From the NCBI GenBank assembly GCA_035452965.1, contig DAOTCE010000002.1, forward strand, positions 371,898 to 435,897: a DNA stretch of 64,000 nt. Reading direction: 5' to 3'. The notes under the pieces were generated by a model. It searched no databases. It was given only the letters and a program-made list of their open reading frames with translations, and was not told the DNA's origin. Each line of letters starts with the position of its first letter. The stretch's first letter is position 1. Shown one piece after another: positions 24,953-33,115 of this stretch. Position numbers and translations under genes: made by a program. This stretch comes from Candidatus Paceibacterota bacterium (GTDB lineage Bacteria; Verrucomicrobiota; Verrucomicrobiia; Limisphaerales; UBA8199).

Positions 24953-27112
24953 CTACCACCGCCGCACGCGATAGAACCTGTGGCTGTTGGTGGCGTGCGG
25001 ATCGGTGAACTGGAGGACCGCGCCGTTGCCGTTCAGGGGCGGGAGCGCCGTCCAGGTGGGCGACGCGAGCGAGTCTGTCTGCTCGAGGCTGTATCGTCCG
25101 GCCATATCGGTTTGCAGCAGCACCGAGAACACGCCCTCCCGCCGCTGTGGCCCAAAGAGCCTGCCGGTTTCCGAACCAACTCCCACCAATGCCAGCGTGT
25201 GATAGTTCCCCGCCGCGATCGCACTCAAACCGGTCGCGCCCGCCGGCAGCGCGCATTGTCCCTGCCAGTTGCTCCCCCACGACACCGCGCTGCCGTCCGG
25301 GCGCAGCGCCACGCTGTGCAGCGCGCCGGCCGCAATGGCCACCGCATTGGACAGGCCGGCCGGTGTTGTTGCCTGGCCGAAATCGTCATCGCCCCAACCG
25401 GTGATCCCCCCCTCCGCATTCAGCGCCAGGCTGTGCCACGAGCCGGCCGCGATTCCAACCACGTTGCTCAAGCCCAAGGGCGCCAAGGATTGCCCCGCAG
25501 GATTCCCTTCCGCATCCAGGTTCTCGCCCCACGCCACGACCGCCCCGTCCGCCGTCACGGCGAGGCTGTGATTGCCCCCCGCCGCAATCCTCACCACATT
25601 CGACAACCCCGGCGGGACGGACACCTGGCCAACGCTGTCATCGCCCCACGCCACGACATGGCCGTCCCGCTGCAACGCCAGACTGTGCCATGTCCCGGCC
25701 GCCAGCGACCACACTTCGCCCAGGTCATCCGGCACGGTGCTTTGACCGTAGTCATCCGCGCCCCAGGCCACGACCTTTCCGTCGGCACCCAAAGCCAGGT
25801 TGTGGTAATCCCCCGCGGCGATGACTACCGCGTTCGTCAGACTCTCCGGGACAGACGCCTGGCCATCGAAATTCGCCCCCCACGCCAGCACCGTTCCGTC
25901 GTCCCGCAAGGCCAGGCTGTGCCAGCCGCCCGCCGCTATGGCTATCAGGTTGGTTGCCGCCGCGGGCACATCGAGCTGCCCAAAGTCATTGTTCCCGGCC
26001 GTTATCACCGGCGAGGCCGGCGGGATAACCGACAACACCGCGTTGGAGCTGGCCACCCAGCCAAAGGCATTGGAAACCACCACGGAATAGCTCCCGGCGT
26101 CCGCCAGTTGCACCACGGCGATCGCGTAATTGCCGCCGGTCGCGCCCGGGAGGTCGGTCCCGTTGAAACGCCACTGGTAGCGCAGCGTTGGCGCGCCCGC
26201 TGCCTCCACGCTGAACGCGGCCGATTGCCACAATGGCACGCTCTGGCTAAAAGGTTGCGTGACGATGGCCGGCGCCAGGGGCTGGGCGAACACGCCGAGG
26301 TGATTTCCGTTCACCCGCTGCACGCCGCCGCTCGGCCGGTTGAGAAGCACCGCCGCGCCATTGGTCAGCCGGGCCATGGCCGTCGAGCCGCCGCCATCCA
26401 GATTCAGGCCGTTCCACGCCCCCAGGCGCAGCAGCCATTGCCCCGTCTCGTAAAGCGTCGCCCCGTCGCTCCACCCCGCGCGCCGGCCATCAATCACCAT
26501 CAGGTAGAAGTAGCGCCCCTCCGGCGACAGGCCCACCGCGGTGCGCGGGTTCTCGTTGCAGAACGAGGTGGTGCAGCCTTGGAGTTGCGCCACGCCGTTG
26601 ATGAGGACCAGGTCCGATCCGGCCACCGCCGTCCACACGTTGGCCAGGCTGGGCGGCGCGGTCTGCGCAAAGCTCGCCTGGTTGCCCTTCGAAATCAGCA
26701 CCGCCGGACGGCCGTTCGCGAACGTGGACACGATGTCCCCCCGGGAAACCGCCAAGCCGCTCAGCTCACGCGGGTCATCCGGTATCGTGCTGACCGGTGA
26801 GAAGAAGTTCGCGTTCACGCCCACCGAAACGCCATAGGTTTGAACGAACGTGGTGGTGGTCTGCCCGATGGTCTCCCACGGCGGCTCGCCGCCGGCGGGG
26901 GTCGAAAAGAACTCAACCGTCGGATCGCTGAGGTCCACTCGCAGGGCGAATACTTTATGCTGGCGCACCTCGCTGGCGTCCGCCTCGCCGGCGGCAAACT
27001 CGATGCCCCGGTACATCGGCACCCAGGGATCGAGTGTGATTGTCGCTGAGGCACAGCACGCCGTGAGCAACCACGCCACTCCCGCCAGCGGGAGCGCAGT
27101 TCTTCGTTTCAT
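24953..27112 (-). CDS. exported phosphodiester glycosidase - Ig-like - RCC1 propeller fusion
   Basis: 719 residues. Signal peptide (1-24), then a phosphodiester glycosidase (NAGPA, PF09992-type) domain to about residue 275 with VSVGVNANFF, PRTAVGLSPEGRYFYLMVIDGR and NLNLDGGGSTAMA-like LNLDGGGSTAMARL. Next an Ig-like domain (about 280-365: YQWRFNGTDLPGA, DAGSYSVVVSN), then an RCC1/BNR-type propeller: about seven repeats of IAAG-x-x-HSLAL-x-x-DG-x-V-x-AWG to about 645, beginning and ending with half repeats. A short C-terminal beta segment follows, of the type found in verrucomicrobial surface proteins. Probably a secreted glycan-processing enzyme. ATG 27112 preferred over 27130. Confidence 0.82.
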   Translation of the reverse strand: MKRRTALPLAGVAWLLTACCASATITLDPWVPMYRGIEFAAGEADASEVRQHKVFALRVDLSDPTVEFFSTPAGGEPPWETIGQTTTTFVQTYGVSVGVNANFFSPVSTIPDDPRELSGLAVSRGDIVSTFANGRPAVLISKGNQASFAQTAPPSLANVWTAVAGSDLVLINGVAQLQGCTTSFCNENPRTAVGLSPEGRYFYLMVIDGRRAGWSDGATLYETGQWLLRLGAWNGLNLDGGGSTAMARLTNGAAVLLNRPSGGVQRVNGNHLGVFAQPLAPAIVTQPFSQSVPLWQSAAFSVEAAGAPTLRYQWRFNGTDLPGATGGNYAIAVVQLADAGSYSVVVSNAFGWVASSNAVLSVIPPASPVITAGNNDFGQLDVPAAATNLIAIAAGGWHSLALRDDGTVLAWGANFDGQASVPESLTNAVVIAAGDYHNLALGADGKVVAWGADDYGQSTVPDDLGEVWSLAAGTWHSLALQRDGHVVAWGDDSVGQVSVPPGLSNVVRIAAGGNHSLAVTADGAVVAWGENLDAEGNPAGQSLAPLGLSNVVGIAAGSWHSLALNAEGGITGWGDDDFGQATTPAGLSNAVAIAAGALHSVALRPDGSAVSWGSNWQGQCALPAGATGLSAIAAGNYHTLALVGVGSETGRLFGPQRREGVFSVLLQTDMAGRYSLEQTDSLASPTWTALPPLNGNGAVLQFTDPHATNSHRFYRVRRW

Positions 27113-27226
27113 TTCAGCAATTCGAAGCATTCCGACTCATCGGGCGGCGTGTGGCCACCCGGAAGACCGCCGGGCCCAACCTGGCACACTCTGCACCGTG
27201 TCGCGAAGAGCGGCGCGCCCTCGCGC

Positions 27227-28555
27227 TCAGCTCGGGTTCGCCGCGGGCGCGTCGGGCGCTGCGTCCTCGATCTTCGCGTTCTTCTGGAGGAAGGAGATAA
27301 CCTTCTCGTTCATGATCTCGTCAAAGACCTCGATTACGCCGCCGCGCTTCTGCAGGTCCTTGAGGAACTTCTGCGGCGGGATTTGGTACAGGCCGGCCAG
27401 GTAGTGAATTCGCTGGACGATCTCCTCCTCGGGAACCTTGATGTCTTCCTTCTCGGCAATCTTCTGCAGGAGGAACTGCAGTTTCACCCGCTCTTTGGCG
27501 TTGCGGGTCGCGGCGGAATAGATTTGGTCCTTCTGCTGCTCGATCACCTGGCGCGGGACACCGCGCTTGGCATTCTCGCTCACGAGGTCATAGACCACAT
27601 TGCGTGTCTCGCGGGCGACCGCCGCTTCCGGCAGCTCGAAGGAAACGCGTCCCATCAAGGCGCGCAGCACCTCGGTGCGCAGCGTCTTCTCTTCTTTGAA
27701 CTTCAGCTCATTCTCCAGGTCCCGGCGCACGCCCTCCCTGAGTTTCTCCAGATTCTCGGCCCCGTAGGCCTTGGCCAGCGCGTCGTCCAGCGGCGGCGGA
27801 AACTTCTCCTTCACCTCCACCACTTCGACCTCGTAAACGCCCTTCTTGCCGGCGAGCTGGGGGGTCACAAAATCGGCCGGGAAATCCACGGTCACCGAGC
27901 GCTTGTCGCTGGCCTTCGCGCCGACGAGCTGGTCGGCAAACCCGGGAATGAAGGAAGTGGAGCTGACCTCCACCCAGAAGTTCTTTTGCTCCGTAAGCCC
28001 CTTGGCGGTGGGGGCGATCTCGGTGATCGGTTTGCCGTCGCAGGTGCCGGTGTAACTGACGACGGCCACGTCGCCGGTCTGAACGGGGCGCTCGACGGTC
28101 TTGTAGCTGACCCGCTGCTCGCGCAGCAGGTTGAGCGCGCGGTCAACGTCCGCGTCGGTCACCGACCGGATTTCGCGCCGGACGGGCAGGCCCTTGTATT
28201 CGGGCAGCGTGAACTCCGGGACCGTTTCCACGGTGGCCGCAAATTGCAGCGGCTGGCCGCGTACGAATTGAATCTCCTCGATGTCGGGATAGCCCACCAC
28301 CTCGAGCTTCTGCTCCTTGACCGCCTGCTGGTAGGACTCGGAGATGAGTTTCTTCTTTGTTTCCTCCTCGATGTCTTTCTCGTATTTGCGCAGCACCATC
28401 TCGCGCGGCGCTTTGCCGGGCCGAAACCCGGGCAGATTCGCCTCGCGCCGGAAATCCTTGGCCACGGCCTCGAAGGTCTCATCCACCTTCTGGGCCTCGA
28501 CTTCCACCCGCATGAGCTTCTTGCACGGACTCAAACTTTCTACGGTCACATTCAC
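27227..28555 (-). CDS. tig: trigger factor, ribosome-associated chaperone
   Basis: 442 residues, the usual length. The N-terminal ribosome-binding domain contains the signature GFRPGKAPREM (residues ~43-53), followed by the PPIase domain (GDVAVVSYTGTCDGK, FIPGFADQLVGAKASDKR) and a helical C-terminal chaperone arm. GTG start at 28555 with GGAAAGG about 9 nt upstream. The usual neighbours clpP and clpX are absent; upstream lies the end of the cassette array. The 28556-28683 stretch between them holds no gene. Confidence 0.95.
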   Translation of the reverse strand: MNVTVESLSPCKKLMRVEVEAQKVDETFEAVAKDFRREANLPGFRPGKAPREMVLRKYEKDIEEETKKKLISESYQQAVKEQKLEVVGYPDIEEIQFVRGQPLQFAATVETVPEFTLPEYKGLPVRREIRSVTDADVDRALNLLREQRVSYKTVERPVQTGDVAVVSYTGTCDGKPITEIAPTAKGLTEQKNFWVEVSSTSFIPGFADQLVGAKASDKRSVTVDFPADFVTPQLAGKKGVYEVEVVEVKEKFPPPLDDALAKAYGAENLEKLREGVRRDLENELKFKEEKTLRTEVLRALMGRVSFELPEAAVARETRNVVYDLVSENAKRGVPRQVIEQQKDQIYSAATRNAKERVKLQFLLQKIAEKEDIKVPEEEIVQRIHYLAGLYQIPPQKFLKDLQKRGGVIEVFDEIMNEKVISFLQKNAKIEDAAPDAPAANPS

Positions 28556-28683
28556 AAGCTAACCTTTCCGTTAATCGCTGAGAATGTCCAGCAGGCCGGA
28601 TGTATGTTGTGTTTCCGCCGCTCAGCGAGCGGGCAACATTAGGCGGACAGGCGCGGCGCGTCAAGCCCGCCCGCGGCTCCCTT

Positions 28684-28801
28684 CGACTGCAGCAGCGCGT
28701 AGGCATGAAGGCGCGCGGGCCCCGCTTGTCTGACTCGCAATCCGCAAAGCGGGCCCGCGCTCCTCCGGCAGCTTCATGCATACGCGCTAAGCTGGTTGTC
28801 G
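28684..28801 (-). other. attC12, terminal and degenerate
   Basis: Long imperfect hairpin: left arm from about 28688 (CAGCAGCGCGTAGGCATGAAG then GCGCGCGGGCC), right arm to about 28794 (GGGCCCGCGC, CTTCATGCATACGCGCTAAGC). The outer AAC/GTT boxes are not intact. It marks the end of the array next to tig. Confidence 0.45.
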
Positions 28802-29302
28802 AGCACCGCTTTGTCCGGCTCGTAGTGCTCTGCCCACACCGAGTTTGGACAATCGAGCATAGACGCCCGAAGCGACTTGATCCCGAAGGTGCTTGGGCAG
28901 CTTTTGAAGCCAATCACTGAGCTCGTCTTCAATCCGCAGCCCGGCAGCCTCCCGCGCCTTCAGAACGTACAGCAATGCTCCCATGCTGTGGTCAGCCGCG
29001 TGCGCCGTCCCTGCTGCCTGCCCAGCGGCTCGAGCGGCGGCCACAGCGGCTTTATCCTTGGCGTCCCGCGCGGCAGCGTGAGCGGAACGGGCCGCCTCCA
29101 TCGCGGCCCCAGTCTTCACCTCTCCGTCAGCCCATTTCCTCAAAGTCTCCAGGGCTTCGCTCGGGCGGCGATCTCGATTGCCTCGGGTGTAAAGGTGCAA
29201 CACGCCCTGGGCGCAATCTGCAGCCCATCGGGCAAGCAGAATGTGGTTCTCTCGAGTCAGCGCCCCCCCCCGGTGCTCCGCAATGAAACGTCGGTCTCTC
29301 AT
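28787..29302 (-). CDS. Imm5-like putative immunity protein (integron cassette)
   Basis: 171 residues. It begins EHRGGALTRENHILLARWAADCAQGVLHLY and continues with Ala-rich helices (AARSAHAAARDAKDKAAVAAARAAG, AAGTAHAADHSMGALLYVLKA). This matches proteins annotated as putative immunity proteins (Imm5-like); those families protect against cognate polymorphic or contact-dependent toxins. No toxin gene is adjacent, as is common for cassette-borne antitoxins or immunity genes. Cassette 5' box GTTCGAC (29324-29330, read on the minus strand); the ORF ends inside attC12. Confidence 0.75.
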   Translation of the reverse strand: MRDRRFIAEHRGGALTRENHILLARWAADCAQGVLHLYTRGNRDRRPSEALETLRKWADGEVKTGAAMEAARSAHAAARDAKDKAAVAAARAAGQAAGTAHAADHSMGALLYVLKAREAAGLRIEDELSDWLQKLPKHLRDQVASGVYARLSKLGVGRALRAGQSGARQPA

Positions 29303-29323
29303 TGAGTGGTTTTTCTCATTCTT

Positions 29324-29410
29324 GTCGAACGGCCGGCCTCACCGGCGGGGGCCGCTGGCGCTCGACCGCATACGAGACGCCCTCCCGGCGCTGGCTGGCG
29401 CGTGTTGAGC
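29324..29410 (-). other. attC11
   Basis: Plus-strand boxes GTCGAAC (29324-29330) and GTTGAGC (29404-29410); imperfect GC-rich arms between them. The right box matches the 5' box of its own cassette (GATCAAC complement, GTTGATC) at 6 of 7 positions. Confidence 0.65.
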
Positions 29411-29452
29411 TTTCCCATCATGGCATTAGGTGTTGTGTGGCGACGCCTCCGA

Positions 29453-29626
29453 TTACGGCGTGCGTGCCGCAGGATGACCCAGCAAAGCGAACAGCGCTTC
29501 GCCTCGTGACACCAACTCGTCAACAGCCTCGCACTCAAACACCTCGTTGAGGATGAGCCGGCAGCCTGTGGCCGTGAGGCAATCCATGACCGTGAGGGCT
29601 TTTGCCTGTTTGTGGCCGATGCTCAT
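29453..29626 (-). CDS. small cassette ORF, unknown function
   Basis: 57 residues: MSIGHKQAKALTVMDCLTAT, then GCRLILNEVFECEAVDELVSR and EALFALLGHPAARTP. No motif recognised, no signal peptide or membrane segment; it could fold as a small helical protein. It is listed because it starts 14 nt after a cassette boundary (29640) and ends 43 nt before attC11, the spacing seen for the other cassette genes. It is not certain to be translated. Confidence 0.5.
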   Translation of the reverse strand: MSIGHKQAKALTVMDCLTATGCRLILNEVFECEAVDELVSRGEALFALLGHPAARTP

Positions 29627-29639
29627 CTGAGTGGAGAAC

Positions 29640-29728
29640 GATCAACTCACCGATAGCGGCCCGCCACCGACGTCCGACTCAGCAACAGACACCGCCGGGC
29701 CGCCATTCGGTGGAGCGACTTGTTGGCA
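29640..29728 (-). other. attC10
   Basis: Boxes GATCAAC (29640-29646) and GTTGGCA (29722-29728). Arms CTCACCGATAGCGGCCCG and CGGGCCGCCATTCGGTGGAG; the right arm has one extra C and one extra A when reversed. The right box matches its cassette's 5' box at 6 of 7. Confidence 0.75.
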
Positions 29729-30300
29729 GATCGAGTTCCCTGGAGGACACCGAGAAGAACCAGCCCCACAGCGCCGACAGCAGGAGTGCTCGGCTCCGGA
29801 ATAATCGCGGCTTCAATGCTCAGGGTTGCGCTGCCGTATGTATGCGTCCAGGGGGGATTTACTGAATAATCCCAGCCAATCCAAAGTTGATCAATCGTTA
29901 GCTGGATTGCGTCAATCCGGTAGCCGATTAGGTCGGGACCTTCTCGGGAAACAATGGAGAACAGCGTGGATTCCGACAACACCGGCCCCGACAGAATGCT
30001 AGTCCCTGTGAGGATCATGATTTGGCCATCCATTCCATCCGTAAGGCTTCCGACGGCCGCAGGAAAGTCTCCGTCGTCGGCAGGAGAAGAAATCGTAAAA
30101 GTCCGACCGACATCAGCGGCGCTGAATGCCAAGGTGTCGAACAGATTGTAGCCTCCGAAGCCGTTCCAGAACCAGATCCTTTCCTGCGTTGAGATCTGCG
30201 AACTGTGTGACTCCAGTGAAAACCGCCGACTCCACACCATGTCGCTGCGAGCAGCCAAGGGGGCTACCGCCAATGCAAAGCAAGTCAAAATCGCTTTCAT
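29647..30300 (-). CDS. PEP-CTERM-like exported protein (integron cassette)
   Basis: 217 residues. Signal peptide MKAILTCFALAVAPLAARSD, a beta-rich body (FWNGFGGYNLFDTLAFSAAD), then IIPEPSTPAVGAVGLVLLGVLQGTR, a PEP-CTERM sorting signal (Pro-Glu-Pro, hydrophobic helix, basic end). About 27 further residues (NKSLHRMAARR and on) are encoded by attC10 itself, so the reading frame runs into the recombination site. PEP-CTERM proteins are handled by exosortase; none is in the window. Function unknown. The start is 29 nt after the cassette boundary box at 30330-30336. Confidence 0.75.
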   Translation of the reverse strand: MKAILTCFALAVAPLAARSDMVWSRRFSLESHSSQISTQERIWFWNGFGGYNLFDTLAFSAADVGRTFTISSPADDGDFPAAVGSLTDGMDGQIMILTGTSILSGPVLSESTLFSIVSREGPDLIGYRIDAIQLTIDQLWIGWDYSVNPPWTHTYGSATLSIEAAIIPEPSTPAVGAVGLVLLGVLQGTRSANKSLHRMAARRCLLLSRTSVAGRYR

Positions 30301-30329
30301 TCTATTCTACTGCATGTGTTTCGGTTATC

Positions 30330-30416
30330 GGCCAACGCAAAAGTGAGCGGCGGCGGCCTAGGACGCGAGGCCTGAAACGCGGGTGGCCGCGCCGTCCGCT
30401 CCACTGAAGGTTAGAC
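30330..30416 (-). other. attC9
   Basis: Boxes GGCCAAC (30330-30336) and GTTAGAC (30410-30416). Arms AGTGAGCGGCGGCGGCC and GGCCGCGCCGTCCGCTCCACT; reversed, the right arm carries extra G and A bases. 87 bp. Confidence 0.8.
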
Positions 30417-30433
30417 TCGATTTGACCGACACA

Positions 30434-30640
30434 TCAGCTTCGGAGCGGCGCAATTGCGTGGGCGGCTGAGTCCAGGCAGTAAAGCAGCACAAACACAGTA
30501 AACATGTGGGCTGCGGCGGCAAAGTCCATAATTACACGTGACGTTCTCTCGTGCCTTCTCATCGCCCTGATGCCTCTGACAACCTCATAAACTCCCAATA
30601 GGGCAAAAAAGGGGGCCAGAATTGGCAGAACAGATATCAT
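30434..30640 (-). CDS. small membrane protein (integron cassette)
   Basis: 68 residues with two hydrophobic segments (about 5-25 and 41-60): MISVLPILAPFFALLGVYEV, then a basic loop RGIRAMRRHERTSR and a second helix MFTVFVLLYCLDSAAHAI. A two-helix inner-membrane protein of unknown role. The start is 13 nt after the cassette boundary box TACTAAC (30654-30660, plus strand); stop 17 bp before attC9. Confidence 0.6.
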   Translation of the reverse strand: MISVLPILAPFFALLGVYEVVRGIRAMRRHERTSRVIMDFAAAAHMFTVFVLLYCLDSAAHAIAPLRS

Positions 30641-30653
30641 CGTTTTGCTCGTG

Positions 30654-30725
30654 TACTAACGGACCGCGTTCAGCGGCCCCGCCCGGCTTTGCGGGCGGAG
30701 TCAGCTGCAAAACGCACGGTTCGGC
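30654..30725 (-). other. attC8
   Basis: Boxes TACTAAC (30654-30660) and GTTCGGC (30719-30725). Arms GCGTTCAGCGGCCCCGCCCG and CGGGCGGAGTCAGCTGC with unpaired bases. The right box is the exact complement (7/7) of GCCGAAC at 32567-32573, the 5' boundary of its two-gene cassette. Confidence 0.8.
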
Positions 30726-30739
30726 GTTGCGCCCACAAG

Positions 30740-31774
30740 TCACTTCACCGGCTGGGCCTCCGGGAACTTCCAGGTGCCGTCCAGGATTTCCTTCTGCGGG
30801 CGGTACATTCGGACGACGTAGTTCCAGCCCGGCATGATGGGAATGCAATTCGGCGCGATCTCGTTGCCGCCAAACTGGATCGTCACCGAACCGTCCGCGT
30901 TCGGCTTGGCGGTGACATTGTTCACCGTGTAGGCGTCCCGTGCGTTCTTCTCGAAGTAGCCGTCCTTGTTGTACACGCTGACCGACCAGAACCCGTCGAC
31001 CGGCACGTCCTTGACTGTCAGCCGGTACACCGTCTTGCCGTCGTTCTGCTCCGGCTCGGCGCCGGCATAGAGGGCGGCGGTCGGCGGGTTCCCGCCCCAG
31101 CCGGCGGCCGTGCCGATCAGGTGCTGGACCGGATCGACCTCGCCCTTCCGCCCGAACATCCGCGCCGAGTCGATGCCGCCGTTGGCGGCCGCCACCGCCA
31201 GCAGCGCCTCGCGTACCTTCGTCAGCGACGCCCCGTCCCAGTCGGGCATTTCGAACTTGCCCACCGCCTTCTGCTCGAGTTTGATCGCGTCCTGGAGGGC
31301 GTGGACCGCTTTGATGTCCGCCGCGTCGTTGGGATTCACGAACGTCCGGATCGCCAAGCACACGTACCGCGTGCCGGCCTTCTCTTTCGTGAGCGTGCGA
31401 GTTCCCGGCGCGTAGAACACGTCCGGCACATACTGATCCTGGTCGATGACCTGCACCGCCATGTACCGTTTGCCGGCGTCCGGGAGCGTGACCTTGACCG
31501 GCCCGGCGTCGAGGTCGAACACCCCGAACGAGTACAAGGTGTCCCGGTTCAGCCGGATCACCGTCTGGCGGTCGATCGGGGCGAGTTCCCGCTCGTGTTT
31601 GAACTTGCCGAAGCCGCCGTCCCGCACGAACCGCGCGAAGTACGTGTCGGACTCGGCGCGGCGGAAGTTATCGACCGTCACGCGCACGGGCCTCTCGTCG
31701 TCCGCGGACGCCGCCGTCAACCAACTCACCGAGATGAGAAGCGCCGCGATAATTCGAATCGTATTCGCTTGCAT
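30740..31774 (-). CDS. exported DUF1254/DUF1214 protein (integron cassette, second gene)
   Basis: 344 residues with a signal peptide (IIAALLISVSWLTAASA). The N-terminal half VDNFRRAESDTYFARFV, IRLNRDTLYSFGVFDLDAGP fits DUF1254; the C-terminal part VPVDGFWSVSVYNKDGYFEKN, YTVNNVTAKPNADGSVTIQFGG fits DUF1214. Such proteins are widespread in the periplasm and their function is unknown. It follows the YcaC-like gene by 14 bp with no attC between, so they form a two-gene cassette. GC content is visibly higher than in the neighbouring isochorismatase gene, hinting at separate origins. Confidence 0.8.
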   Translation of the reverse strand: MQANTIRIIAALLISVSWLTAASADDERPVRVTVDNFRRAESDTYFARFVRDGGFGKFKHERELAPIDRQTVIRLNRDTLYSFGVFDLDAGPVKVTLPDAGKRYMAVQVIDQDQYVPDVFYAPGTRTLTKEKAGTRYVCLAIRTFVNPNDAADIKAVHALQDAIKLEQKAVGKFEMPDWDGASLTKVREALLAVAAANGGIDSARMFGRKGEVDPVQHLIGTAAGWGGNPPTAALYAGAEPEQNDGKTVYRLTVKDVPVDGFWSVSVYNKDGYFEKNARDAYTVNNVTAKPNADGSVTIQFGGNEIAPNCIPIMPGWNYVVRMYRPQKEILDGTWKFPEAQPVK

Positions 31775-31788
31775 GTCGTTGTCCCTCG

Positions 31789-32523
31789 TTACGCGTTGAT
31801 GTCAGAAACAGTCGCCGGCGCCCTGTCGCCGAACGTCAAAGTTGCGGCACGGACGGTAGCCTTCTGCCTCCGGCGCCCTCGGCTTATTTGTTTAGACGCG
31901 TTCTGTCCCGCCATGTAACCGGTGATAAGACAACGATACGAGGGAAGGTGATTCGAAAACAGAGCACCAAGTCCCTCGATGTCATTCCGCCAGTCGCGAT
32001 GCAGTTCGCAAGCAGCCCCGAACCAAGTCATAAGCTGGCATCCAGCTGCTCCCATGCGAGCCCATGCAGCGTCACGCGTTGTCTTGTTGAAGGTCCCGGA
32101 CGCATCTGTGACGACGAACACCTCAAATCCTTCCTCGCGAGCAGCCAACGCGGGAAAAGCAACACAGACCTCGGTCACAATTCCTGCAATGATCAACTGC
32201 TTCTTTCCGGTAGCCTTGATCGCCTTTACGAAGTCTTCGTTATCCCATGCATTGATTTGACCGGGGCGCGCGATGTATGGAGCGTCAGGGAATAGTTCTC
32301 TTAGTTCCGGAACCAAAGGGCCGTTCGGACCGTCCTCGAAACTGGTCGTCAGGATTGTGGGCAGGTTGAAATACCTCGCAGCGTCCGCCAGCGCGAGGAC
32401 GTTGTTCTTGAAATCGTCCGGAGAGAAATCCTGGACGAGATTTGTCAGACCGGATTGGTGATCGACGAGCAAGACTGCAGCGTCATCCTTATTCAGGCGG
32501 TTGTATTTAAATTCAGGTTTCAA
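31789..32523 (-). CDS. YcaC-like isochorismatase-family hydrolase (integron cassette, first gene)
   Basis: 244 residues. Cysteine hydrolase fold: AAVLLVDHQSGL (catalytic Asp), FPDAPYIARPGQINAWDN, IIAGIVTEVCVAFPALAA (nucleophilic Cys) and WARMGAAGCQLMTWFGA, closest to the YcaC group of the isochorismatase superfamily. It starts with TTG at 32523, set by AAGGAG six nucleotides upstream; no ATG or GTG fits. After LITGYM the protein runs on about 40 residues longer than usual, probably because the original stop was lost. The base composition is clearly lower in GC than the flanking chromosome, consistent with transfer. Confidence 0.85.
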   Translation of the reverse strand: MKPEFKYNRLNKDDAAVLLVDHQSGLTNLVQDFSPDDFKNNVLALADAARYFNLPTILTTSFEDGPNGPLVPELRELFPDAPYIARPGQINAWDNEDFVKAIKATGKKQLIIAGIVTEVCVAFPALAAREEGFEVFVVTDASGTFNKTTRDAAWARMGAAGCQLMTWFGAACELHRDWRNDIEGLGALFSNHLPSYRCLITGYMAGQNASKQISRGRRRQKATVRAATLTFGDRAPATVSDINA

Positions 32524-32566
32524 TGTGTTCTCCTTTGGTTGTGGATCTGCGGTGATTGGTTTCTTT

Positions 32567-32613
32567 GCCGAACGCCGCGCCTCACCTGCGGCCGCCGGGG
32601 ACGCAGGTGGAGC
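32567..32613 (-). other. partial attC (attC7b) at the 5' boundary of the two-gene cassette
   Basis: Box GCCGAAC (32567-32573), then hairpin CTCACCTGCG...CGCAGGTGGAG with one unpaired C. No right-hand GTT box follows, so the site looks truncated. The left box pairs 7/7 with the right box of attC8. Confidence 0.55.
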
Positions 32614-32636
32614 AAGAAAAGGATACACGAGTAGTC

Positions 32637-32736
32637 TCAAAACGTCAAGCTCAGCGACCCGCCGCACCCGCCGCAGGAGAGGCAACGATTGCAGCCGCGA
32701 CGCTCCCGCCGGGTTCGCTGCAGCGCATGGCTAGGC
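32637..32736 (-). other. attC7
   Basis: Left box TCAAAAC (32637-32643, degenerate), right box GCTAGGC (32730-32736, degenerate). Arms GCTCAGCGACCCG and CGGGTTCGCTGCAGC; reversed, the right arm has an extra G and an extra A, the array's usual pattern. Confidence 0.6.
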
Positions 32737-32742
32737 GCATCA

Positions 32743-33021
32743 TCAGTGAACAATCTCATAAATCGCCCAAGACCAAAATGCCAATGGCAGCAGTGAGAAC
32801 GCCGCAGTCATAGCGAGCCTCCCGTCTCTGGCGCGAAGCGCAAACCAAAAGGCAACGCCGCTGCCGATCAACGAAGCCATGATGCCGACTCCTCCCGCTG
32901 GGCCGCGAACTGAACCAACGTGACCTGCGAGAACGAACGCGACCGCAGCCACGATGCTTACCGCGACACAACCGAGCGCAAATCGGAAAATCCTTTCGGG
33001 GCTGGTGGTCTGTGGTGTCAT
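32743..33021 (-). CDS. small membrane protein (integron cassette)
   Basis: 92 residues with three hydrophobic stretches: FALGCVAVSIVAAVAFVLAG, VGIMASLIGSGVAFWFALRA and MTAAFSLLPLAFWSWAIYEI. Probably an integral inner-membrane protein; no family recognised. The ATG at 33021 is used although the frame is open to 33126, because 33022-33115 is the attC6 hairpin. Confidence 0.6.
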   Translation of the reverse strand: MTPQTTSPERIFRFALGCVAVSIVAAVAFVLAGHVGSVRGPAGGVGIMASLIGSGVAFWFALRARDGRLAMTAAFSLLPLAFWSWAIYEIVH

Positions 33022-33026
33022 AGCGC

Positions 33027-33108
33027 GCCGAATCTCACTGGCGCGGCACCAGCAATGCCCGAATGTAAAATGGGCGCTCCCGCCGCGTCCAGTGAAGTGA
33101 GTGTAGGT
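33027..33108 (-). other. attC6, degenerate boxes
   Basis: Left box GCCGAAT (33027-33033), right box near GTGTAGGT (33101-33108), which resembles the expected GTTAGGT. Arms CACTGGCGCGGC and GCCGCGTCCAGTG with one unpaired A. Confidence 0.55.
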
Positions 33109-33115
33109 GTCCTGG

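Noticed and set aside
29299..29538. Minus-strand frame of 79 codons
   Set aside because: It lies across attC11 and is Arg-rich without motif; the overlapping 57-codon frame at 29453-29626 fits the cassette layout better.
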